A stretch of 64,000 nt of DNA from UBA6059 sp040219045 (GTDB lineage: Bacteria; Bacteroidota; Bacteroidia; Cytophagales; Cyclobacteriaceae): contig OZ245881.1 in assembly GCA_965229505.1 (NCBI GenBank), forward strand, positions 1,674,001 through 1,738,000, written 5' to 3'. Made by a program: the position numbers and the translations under genes. Shown piece by piece: positions 1 to 12,000 of the stretch (the first letter of the stretch is position 1; every line of letters starts with the position of its first letter). Below the pieces are notes generated by a model. It was not told where the DNA came from. It worked only from the letters and a program-made list of their open reading frames with translations, and did no database searches.

Positions 1-3000
1 TGTGCCATCACCATTGCCTAGTGCTACGGCTATTTCGGTAGCCTCAGGAGTGAAATTATACATACCCGATGCGATATCCAGATAGCCATCACCGTCAAAG
101 TCCGCTACCGCTACATCACTTGCTGCATCCGTCAGCGCAACGAACTGATTGGTGCCATTAAACTGGCCAGTACCGTCATTGGGCATGACGATCATCTGAT
201 TGGTAAAGCCATCTCCTACCAGCACATCCTGATATCCGTCATTGTCAAAGTCCCCCAATGCAATGGAAGTAGAGTTGGTCCCCCCCGGCAACAAGTATTC
301 ATTAAAACTTCCAAACGTGCCATCACCAACACCTAGCGCCACGTTGATTTTGGCGTGCTGTATGTAGCCGACTACCAGGTCCTGATGACCATCATTGTTG
401 AGATCGCCCACGAGTATATCATAGGGCTCCTCATTGTTGCTGACAAACTCCAGCGACGACTTGTAGGACAGGCCTGCAGGAGGCGCATTCGTTACCACAA
501 ATTGTCTGTCAATAGCTGAAGATATAGACTGAAGACTGTTCGATGACTTATCCTTGTCTAAGTCGACTACCTCAATAGACGACACAGAGGTCGCCCCTAC
601 CGGAATCTCAAAAGTCAGCTGGGTATTATCACCAGAGGTTGGTACAACCCGGATACCTCCGAAAACTATCTCGTTGAGCGAGTATGCAGGGTTGAAGTTG
701 CTGCCGAGCACAGTGACTGTAGTACCCGTAGGTCCTGAAGTAGGCGAGAAGGAAGCAATCACTGGTGCCAGACCCGGACTAGCTCCAGACAGTACCCACT
801 CCGGCTCGGTAAAGGGAGAATTTGTCCCTGTCCATATGCCGCTATAATCATTCGCTGATCTATCTACGATCAATTCACCAACATTTTCATCGAAAGGATA
901 ATAAGCCGCAAGATCAGGATCATTCGGTGTTGGAGCCTCTAGATACTCACCATTTGTAAAATACGTGGACGGCTTGGCCGCATCCCAAACTCTGACCTCA
1001 TCGACCTGGCCATCAAGAAAGTCAACAGCTGAGAAAGCAGCTGCTCCTATCCGCATCGGGACTATCGGTGTAAGGGTAAATGTTGTCTTGGTATCTGTGT
1101 CCACCTGCACTCCATCGAGATAGAGGAATAATGTCCCGCCATCGCGTACGTAAGCCAGGTGATACCACTGATCTGTGTTGAGCGAAGGTGTAAGTAATGA
1201 GGTGATCGCCCCCGCACCATCTCTGAGATCAGCCTGAATAACATTAGAAGCTCCCTGGTGATAAAAGGTCCAATAGTCCTGGCCGCTACCCCCATCCATA
1301 TCGACGATGCGTGCCTGATCCGTAAAGTCGTCAATGGAGAACCATGTCTCTATTGTAAAGTCATCCAGGTTTTCCTGGAATGGCGTCACGACCTGGTCAT
1401 CTGTACCATCAAAGTTGAGTGCATAGCCTGGGAACGCTGTAGAGGTGCCTGACTCGATAGCAGACTGACTCTCATCATCTCCTTTGTAGGAACTTACCAC
1501 GTAGAACACACTGGTGTCGGCTCCTATGTTGTCTGTGAAGGTCAGTGTATTTGGATCAAGTGATGCTACAACGGTCGCATTGGTACCGATGGCATCACTG
1601 GCTCTCACTACCGTAAAACCGTCCTCATTGTTCGTATTGTCCTGCCAGGAAAGCTGTACCGAGGTGTTGTCCACTCGCTCTGTGATCAGCTGTGTAGGCG
1701 AGGTAAAGTCGGAATCAACATATACCGGCCCATTGGTCAGTGTGCCGTGATTGGCATTGATACTTCCATCAATAGCAGTAATACCTGTGTTTTCATCAAA
1801 CGGGTAATAAGCTACAAGCTTGGCTTCATTGCCTTCGAGCCGAATGAAACGATCTGAAAAATCTGACTTCACAGAATCCGCCCAGAGCCGAACTTCATCT
1901 ACTAATCCGCTGTAATATGCTGAAGTATTTCTGGCACTGCCTATACTTACATCAGTACTTGGTATAACACCTCCTGCACTTACTGTGAAGTCTTGCTGAC
2001 CATCAATGTAGAGCATGCCATTTGGGTTATCATTTACATAAGCTACATGGTGCCAGTTACCATCAAAAACTGTCGCTGTGCTAGTTTGATCAAGCTGTAT
2101 TACTCCATCCGCACGTCTTTTGAAGAGTCTTATGCGATCCTCAGAGCCACCATTGCCAGCTACAAAGCCAAAAAGTGTGTTGGACTGTAGGGGATCATAC
2201 TCACTATATATGTAAGTACCAGCCGTCGGTGTGCCCTTCACCCACATTTCTATGGTATAATCAGCATTTGTGGTAACCGGAATGCCTGTAGAAATGGTTG
2301 CCGCTACATAATCATCCGTACCGTCAAACTCCAGCGCATACCCCGGATAGTCTTCAACTGTCGCAAAGGTGGTGTCAGAAGGAACTACATTAGATCCTGA
2401 ATAGGCTAAGACCTGATAAAAGTTGTCTTCTCCCTGGCTTACATCATGCACAAATGAGGTCTCATCAACACCTACTTCTCCCACCTGTCGGGCATTTGTG
2501 GTAAAATCAAAATCATCAGCCGCCAGGATACGATAGCCTGCCTCTCCGGTATTATCCGTCCATTCGACCTGTATCTGGGTATCCGAGACTTTGTAGGCGA
2601 TGACATCCGTGGCTGCTTGAGGAACTGATCCGGTCATGGCGCCAGAGGCAACAATAGTTGCATCAGTATTCGTAGCATTATTGAGATTGGCAGTTCTGTC
2701 CCAAACCTCAGTGCCCGACTCTTCATCAAACTGATAGTAGGCTACCAGGCCAGGCTCTGTGCCTGTGAGTTCTTTATTGACGTTATTCGCAATCTCCGTT
2801 GGGGTACGTACTAAATCCCAGATACGTACCTCATCAATCGTGGCTCCAAGTGCTCTAGTAGGGCTTGGGTTAGAATCTATGCCGATGTGGATGTCATTTT
2901 CTGCTGAACCAATTGTGGAAGAAGTAGCCGCCACAGGTGCAGAAGCCACCCCATCTATGTAGAAAATAATATTCGCACCGTCATAGGTCACAGCCACATG

Positions 3001-6000
3001 ATGCCATGCATTATCGTTAATGGCCGTGGCTGAAGGGTCAGCGGTAAATGTTAACGGATCACCGGTGTTGCGAGAATAGAAGTCCATCACACCGGCGGTG
3101 TTCGCCCCGATTTCCCAGGAGAATCCGTTGAAATTACCAGTCTCCTGAAAATGACTTATAATAGCTCCTACTCCATCCGATGGAATGAATACCCAGGCCT
3201 CTAACGTCAATGCACTTCCAAAGTCATACATCGGATCTGGTGCCGTCACTTGTTCAGTAGATCCATCGAGTGTCAGCGCATTGCCCGGCAGCAACCTCGT
3301 CGTAGCTGCCTCGACAGGAGTATAGCCTGTTGCAACCGCACCCGGCAACTCCGCTCTTGCACGATAGAAATAGTCATTATCAGCTACCAAAGTTCCCCCG
3401 AGATCGGTGTAGGTAGTCTCATCAGCATTGGTGGTGCCGATCTGCGCCCAGCCTGTCGACCCATCATCAGATCGCTCTATAAAGAAGCCCGTCTCATTGT
3501 CAATGTTATCCGTCCAGGTGAGGTCAATCTGATTGTTGGAGATATCCGTGGCAACCAGGGCAACAGGGGCAATCGCCCCAGAAGGTGTGTAGGTAGGTGA
3601 GCCAGCCGGAGTTCCGTTATTGGTGTTCAAACTGCGATCTATCACCAAAGCATCTGTCGTACCTTCGTCCATTGGATAATATGCAACCAAGCCAGACTCG
3701 TTACCATTGAGCGATTGGAATCGATCAGAAAAGTCAGTCTTGGCTATATTCCAGATTCTTACCTCATCCATTTCTCCATTGAACCGTCCTCCCGCACCAA
3801 TCTGATGACCAATGATAAGCGTGGACAGCTGGACATTCAATACTCCGGGTGTATCCGACCCAATCTGTAATCCGTCTAAAAACAACCGCCTTGTAGTGCC
3901 GTCATAGGAGACCGCCACATGATGCCAGCTCCCCGAAAGATCGTCTATTGGAATGGTCAAATCATTTGCATAAGCATAATGGCCAATTGAGGTCGGCCCA
4001 GTTCCGAGCAGGAATCCATTGGCCTGATCCGTTACATAAGATCCCCATTCCGTGATATTTCCAATATGAACAGAAGGCTTAATCCACGCTTCAATGGAAA
4101 ATGCTTCATTGCCGATAGGCAAATCGGGGTTTGTTGCCATAACGTCATCATCAGTACCATCAAAACTCAGTGCCTGGCCCGGGTGTAAATCAGTCTGAGC
4201 GAAAATGACATCCGATGGTGATGAACCATTGGCATTGGCTGCAGATACGCGGTAGTAGCCCGAAATATCGGCTCCCTCTTCAATCGTTATACTAGTGCCA
4301 TTAGTACCAGTGCTATCCAGCTTTACAATATTGACGTTGAACGCGAAATTGTCCGCCCGCTCTACGATGAATTTGGTCTCATCATTGGACTGATCATTCC
4401 ACTCCAACGTAAGCTCAGTGGCTGAAGCACGGTAGACGATCAGGCTGTCGGGGGCTGAGGGTGCCGTAGTACTGGTAAGGGCAGTAGAAGTTACCCAGTT
4501 AGATGAGGTGCCTGATAATGCAAATAAGCTACCCAGGTCACCGTCATTTGAACCTGCCAGATCTGGTAGAACGGTTATCCCTGTATTGGTACCACTGCCC
4601 GTACCTTCATCAAATCTATAGTAAGCGACTAAACCATTTTCATTACCCGACAATGTTGAAAACTGTGTCTCCTCAATTTCTGTTAGTGATCTTTCTATTT
4701 CCCAAATTCTGATTTCATCCAGTTCTCCTGTCCATTCAAAAGAGGTGGTCTGAATGGATCCAATTTGTACCGGATTATTGCCTACAGGCGTCAATACGGC
4801 TGGCCCGGCTTCTAGCACCCCATCCAAATACAAACTATAAGTCGTACCAACCTTGGTAACTGCCACATGATGCCATGAATTATCTCTGACGTTAATACTT
4901 CCATCAATTTGTTGTCCTGCAGCAACCGTGAATCTTAATACGCCAGAGGTTGTTAACGTTCCCAGCCACCAAGAGTCTCCACCAGATAATATCACTTTAT
5001 TCCCTGTAGCACCAGCCTCATCCTTAAACCATGCCTCTATTGTGTAATCTCCACTATTGTTTAAAGTGTAAGCCGTAACAATTTTATCATTGGCTCCATC
5101 AAAATCCAGCGCATTACCTGGTCCCGCATAAAAACTCACCGTATCAGAATAGGCGCTCTGGAAGTCGCCTTCCTCGATGTAGATGCGTGCGAAGTATTGC
5201 TGATTCGCCGATAGGCTGGCCGTCACTGTGCCCGTAGTATCGCTACCTGTACCCACCTGAGCTACATTCACCACTGTCGTACCCGAAAAGTCTGACGCGT
5301 CATTGACATCCACCAAGACATTGCCGGGAGCATCAAATTTTCCCCAGTTGACCCGGAAGCCCTGATCAGAAGCTTCGGAGATTTGGTATTGGACTGGAGC
5401 TAAGGCTCCTGAAGTGATCCACTCATCACCGCTGAACCCGGAAGTCGTACCATCATTGCCGTTAGGCGACAAGTCTTCAACGACAGTACCAGAAGTCTCG
5501 TCAAATCGATAGTAGAATAGTAAATCTTCTTCCTGCCCTGATAGTGTGGTGTAAAGGTGACTTTGAATTTCTGAAGGTGTACGCACATCTGTCCATACTC
5601 TGATCTCATCCATCTGGCCTCCCCACCAGCTGACGCTATTATGAGCTCCGATCGATACAAAATTACCCCCTGTATAATCTAGCACTGATCCTGCCTGATC
5701 CACTTGTATACCATTGCGATAGAGGGTCATTACGTCAGAGACTGCATCGTAAGTCAACGCTACATGTTGCCACTTACCAAATGGCAAAGGATCAGGATCT
5801 TGTACCAAAGTCCAAGATCCGTTGTGACCAGCAGATAGCTGATAATTGAAAGAGGATGGAGCAAATAGTGCGTGATTACCCGTTGTGCCGCCAGATATAA
5901 TATTATTATCAAGGCCATTATTATCCGATAAAAGTACCCATGCCTCTTTAGTGTAGCTCGTATTCATCACGTTACCAACATCGATATAATCAGTCGTACC

Positions 6001-9000
6001 ATTAAACTCAAGCGCATAGCCAGGTGTCACCCAAAACTCGACAGGCTCTGAATAGGGGCTAAACACCCCACCATTATCCACTTTGAGTCGATAATAAAGC
6101 GGTTGGCCGATATGTGTGCTTAAGTTCTCCGCAACAAAAAAGCTCCCTGCGGTAGGGTCTGATACCGCTATATCGACGAAGGTCGCATCCGAAAAGTCCG
6201 TATCGGTATCCCAGTCGATCCATACTTGAGCGGCTGTAGTTATTGGTCGCCAGTTGACACGGAAGCCGTTAACTGAGACATCAGTGGCCTGGTAGGTTTG
6301 GGGCTTCATGGCATCAGAGTTCACCCACTCGTCTCCATCTTGATTATTTAATGTGCCATCATACCCATTGTTGGTAAGGTCGGAAATAGTCGTCCCGAAA
6401 AGCTCGTCCATGCGGTGGTAGGCTTCAAGCCCCGTGTCGTTTCCTACTAATTCCTTGAATCGGTTGTTTTGAATTTCTATCTCGGATTTGGCCACACTCC
6501 AAATCCTCAATTCGTCGATAGACCCATCGAAGAAACTGCCAATAGAGAAGGTCGCTCCGAGGGTATAGGAGTTGGCTGTGTTGAGACTCGAGGCAAAATC
6601 CGCACTACCATCTTCATCGCCATCAACGTACAAAGTCATGTCAGGGCTGGCCAATGGATCATAGACTACAGCCACATGGTGCCATTGACCATCATTGATA
6701 ACTTCCGAACCCGTCAATGCCTGCACTCCACTCTGAATATTGAGATTACCCGAACTAGTCACGGTAAACGTGAACCTATTAGGAACACCGCCACCATTTC
6801 CTAGCTGCAAGATAGTCTGCTGTCCTCCACTGCTGCTGGTTTTTATCCATGCCTCTACCGTTCTGGCCACATCTCCCTGGACAGGATTAGTAGCGAATGT
6901 CACGTACTCACTATTGGATGACTCCAAGCCCAGGGCATTGCCCGGCGTGACCATAAAGGCATTGGAGATCACATAGTCACTCTCAGCACCTCCAGCATAG
7001 ACGGTCTTGGCGCGATAGTAGTACTGAAGGCCTTCCGATAGGGCCGAACTCACATTGACGGTAGCATATCCCGTGGTACCGACTGAAACATCCTCGGCAT
7101 ACAGCACACTCATAAAGCTCGGGTCTTCGGATACATCCACCACTACATCAACAGCCCCAGACGGTGCAGTGAAATCTACGACCAGCTCAGTGGTCGTCAC
7201 TTGTGTAGCATTGAATACCGCTGGACCGGGCGCCATCATCGCCTCAGAGGCCACCCAGTTGGAGATGATTGGTACGATGGCATCTGTCAAATCAAAGTTT
7301 TCAAGACTGCCATCATTATTTCCTGCCAGATCAGGAAGGGTAGTGATCCCTGTATTGTCGCTTTCGGTTAAGCCCTGATCAAAGCGATAGTAGGCTACCA
7401 AGCCGGCTTCATTTCCCGTTAGGGTGTTGTAGAGGTTATCCTGGATTTCAGATTCAGATCTTGCAGTACTCCAGATACGAACTTCGTCCATCGATCCGGT
7501 CAGGTACTCTGTGGTGGAATAACGGCCTAATTGAACGTCCGACGATAACGTAGGCGTAGAAGAGGGCAGTACACCTTGAAAGGAAAGTGACTGCTGCACA
7601 CCATCGACATAAATGTTGATCTTCTCTTGATCTGACGTCCCACTTCCATCAAAGACGGCAGCAATGTGATGCCAGGTATCAGCGACAAGGGGCTGAGAGG
7701 TGGTATAGCCAGCCGAATTACTGCCGTTACCTACTCTAAAGAAAACATCTTGGTTTGTTCCTGAAACTCCACCTCCAAGAATCAAATCCATAGACTGTGA
7801 AGAAGTTGTAAACGTTGAAATAATGCCGTCAAAGTCTTCGAAGCTGGAAAGATTAATCCATGCTTCAAATGTAATGGCTGTCTGACCGTCAATATCATTG
7901 ATATCTCCCAAGTTGACGTAATCATCATCTCCGGCAAAGTTCAAAGTATTCCCAGGTGTCAGCATAAACTCAACCACGTCTGAATAGGGGCTGGTAAAGC
8001 CGCCATCTTCATAGTGCAATCGGTAGTATAGCTGTTGATTGACGTAAGTTGATAAATCCTCAGCTACTAAAAATGAACCCGCCGTGGGGTTGTTGACGGC
8101 AATATCCGTAGCAAAAGGACTTAGAAAATCCGCATCATCATCAATATCGATGGTCACACTGGTAGCATTGGCTACCGCAAACCAGTTAGCTGTGAATCCG
8201 TCAGTAGAGGCATTGGTGGCTTGGTAGATGACAGGTGCCTGAGCATCGGATGACACCATATCCGCGCTCCCTTCAAGGAATCCACTGATGCCACTATTGC
8301 CAGTCAGGTCTGCTACTTCAGTAAATTCCCCAGCCTCCTGATTGAAACTGTAGTACAGGGTTAGGTTTGATTCAGACGAAGGATCCGTAAGGCCGAAGCG
8401 GCCGTTGGCTATTTCCGACTGAGATTTTGCCACATCCCAAACCCGCACTTCGTCGATTTCGCCAGGCAGGATGGTACCTGTTTGAACATTAAAACCATTC
8501 CAGCCAGCTCCAACTATGAAATAAGTCCGGTTAGAATAATCTCCGGGATCATCGGTAATTGTAGTACTTAATGATTGTGCTACCTCTTTACCATCCAGGT
8601 ACATTCGGTAATCTGATCCGGATTTTGATAATGCCGCGTGATGCCACTGATCTGCAATGACAGAACCACCGGAAATATCTACAAAATACCCACCCCCGGA
8701 GCTGGATCGTACCAAAGCTCTCAAGGCATTGTTTTCAATATTTATTTGCAGATGAGGCTCAGTCGAACCGGCATCATCTCCCGTGAAGCCAGCTATGGTT
8801 TTAAGCGTAACGACCTCTGAGCTCTTAAACCATGCCTCTATAGTATAATCATCTACCTCCTCATTAGGAATAAAAGTCAAATCAGAATCATATGCGATCA
8901 TATAATCTGTGGTACCGCCAGTAGCTAGGGCATTTTGTGGTGGGTCTGCGAGTATGCTGAAATTGGCTGCAAGGTTACCACTAGCCACACCTGCAGGCAG

Positions 9001-12000
9001 TTCAACTGTCACTGTTCCTGGGTTAATCGGGAAAATTTCAACGGTATATGTGATATTATCACTTGTAAACAGGAATTCAGGAATGGCATTTTCAAAAACG
9101 AGATCCTCTATCTCAAAGTCGAATACCGTTCCACTAAAAGCTATGGTGACTTCAAATGGTGAAAAACTGGTACTACCAGATTCCTCGCCAGTGATTAACG
9201 GGGCAGAGGGATCTATATATTGGATACTCACCTGACCTGCCAATGGAGTATCGTAGCTGAGCGTCCAGTCACCGCTGGGGAGATTGACGGTAGTGAACGT
9301 GCCAGAGACCGTACCCGCATCAATAATGACAATCTCATCGCCGCTGGTAGGAGTATATCCCAATGTCACATCGAGCGTCCCTCCCAAAAATGCTGTGCCA
9401 ACGACAATGAGCTGATCATGTTCAGTGCAGGGGGTGACACCATCTACTTCAATCTCCAGCGTGCCTATGTTGGTGAAGTCTGCTGCAAAGTTGGTACAGC
9501 CAGGTGAAGCTCCTGGAGCTACTGTGCCTGGAGCCTGGTTGATAAAGTTGTTGTTAAAAGTAGGAAAGCCTGTAATCAGGCCATTGTTGATAAAATCACC
9601 GCTAGGGTCATTGATCTGAGTACCTGCAGCAAAGAAGACCGTACCGTCGTTGGTGAAAGTGGCGCCATTCTGGAGGTTGAGGATGTTATTGCCAAGATTC
9701 AGGTCGAGCCGGGCTCCAGCCTGGACAATAAAGTTATTGTTGTCCAGTATCAGGTCTTCTGATTCGGCGATATTGGCATCTTGAGAAATGATGACGTCTT
9801 CCGTGACATTGCTCAATGTTGGTACCACGCCACCACACCAGTTGGCCGGATCATTCCAGTCACTGTCTGAGGTGCCGGTGAATTTTCCGCTAGGAGCGCA
9901 CACAGGGACGGTGGAGCTCACAGTTGTTGGAGGCGTTCCCTGTAACGTGCCCGTGTTTCCATTACCGCTGATGTCGTTGACCGTGGTTCCAGAAACCACA
10001 TTGAAATCATATGCTGCCACAAGGCCAGGTGTGGTCAACAATTCGGTGGTCATCGTCGCTATTATTTCTGCTTCACTACGTTCAACGTTCCAAATCCTGA
10101 CGTTATCTATTTCTCCACTAAAAAACTCATCAGTACTCGGACTGGCATTCTGCCCTAGTTTTAAGTTTTGAGCAGTTGTGTTAAGGTTGACATTGGAGGC
10201 TGTTATGTCCAAAACTCCATCGACATAGAGGTTTATCGTTCCGTTGGAGCCCCCACTGTAGGTAAATGCGACGTGGTGCCAATTGTCATCATCAATGTCA
10301 ACAGTGCCTGTGTAATCATTATTTTGACCAATGAAACCAAAGCTTTGGTCTCTGATGGCTATGCTATTTCTTTGGTTTGTTGTGCGTGTTCCCCAACTAA
10401 CAATATTGCCAATGGTCGCTTGCGTGGTTTTCACCCACGCTTCGACTGTTCGGGCTTCATTGCCCTGAGGCAGGCCACTTGAAGTAGCCGTGGCATCTAC
10501 AAAGTCATTAGTACCATTGAGGCTAATAGCATTTTCGGGAGCGGTGTACACGATACTGTACTGCATAGCCGGCCCATTGCCATTGCCTGTGAAGTCGGTA
10601 AGTATATCCGCCGGTAGGTCGACCGTCACTGTAGCACTCGTAAGTGGGGTAATATCGGCTGTCCAGTTGATGCTATCAGAAGTTGTAAGATTGGATGCTG
10701 ATCCTCCAACCACTGCGAGATCACTTGCTTCAAAGTTGGTCACCTGCTCATCGAATGTAATGGCGATTGCAATTGGGCTGGTGAAGGTCGGACTCGAAGG
10801 GCCTATGATGGAAGTGATAGAAGGTGCTTGACTATCAAGAAAAGCCTCACCAAACATCTCGCTGCTGACGACCTGCGCAGGTCCGGAAATAGTACCATTC
10901 TGAGCACCTCCTATTGCGGCCAAATCAGTTAGTGTGGTATTAACCTCCATTGGGTAGTAGACAATCAGGTCAGGCTCATCCCCAGTTAGTTCGACATCTT
11001 TGAAGGCGTTGATTTGTGATTCGGAGCGAGGTGTATTCCAAACCCGCACCTCATCCATTTCACCTATATAGTAAGAAGTAATAGTACTGCTGAACCTTCC
11101 CAACTGCAAGCCGTCTGTTCCTGTAATTGGATCAGCTGTTGGGAAGCTTTCCCCAGCCAAAGACCCATCCACATATATTCTCAGCGTATTATTGGTATTG
11201 TCAAAAACACCTGCCAAATGGTGCCAATTATTGTCGTTGACATTAAAGCTGCTTTCAGCAAATTGTCCTCCTCCTCCATCAAACCTTACATGAGCCTTAC
11301 CATTATGAACGGCTAGTGAGTAATTCTGTCCACCACCCACTGGCTTGGTAATTATTCTGCGATAAGAAGCTGCTGACTGTCCAGTTTTTACCCAAGCCTC
11401 TACCGTAAAATCACTTAGTGTAAGCTCGCTCGTATGTGTGGCCTGAACAAAGTCATTGCCATCAAAGCTGAGGGCGTAATTGGCTGAACCCAATGTCGGA
11501 CCAGAAGTGACGTACGTGGGAGTTCCGGCAGAGACGGTTGCAAAACCATTCGTTACCTTGTTTTGCAACTCACTCCCGGGAGTATCGAAATCATAGAGTG
11601 CTATCAGATTAGGTTCATTGCCCTCCATCTCAAGATCTTTGCTAGCCTGTATCTCAGCTAGCGTCTTGTTGACATTCCAAATTCTTATTTCATCCAGATC
11701 TCCGTTGAAAGGTGAGCCAAAAGACATTTCTATGGTTGAAGCAAAAGTACCCGTAGGGCCAACCAAGTCTTCAAATATTGTCGTCCCGTCTACTACTCCA
11801 AACCATCGATTGGTAGTAGTATTATAACTAATAGCAAAGTGATGCCAATTTCCATCGTTGATTGATGGGCCGGTTACGCAACCCGATTGCATACATACTC
11901 TTGCATTCCCGCTGATTACAGCTAAAGGATGATGACCTCCTGAATTAATGATTTTCTGATCCCCAGTAGTAGTTGTTCTTAACCATACCTCCATTGTGAA

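Noticed and set aside
554..11827. Numerous short reading frames on both strands inside the first 12 kb
   Set aside because: They are shadows of the single 4053-codon frame on the minus strand, which has clear domain content throughout.
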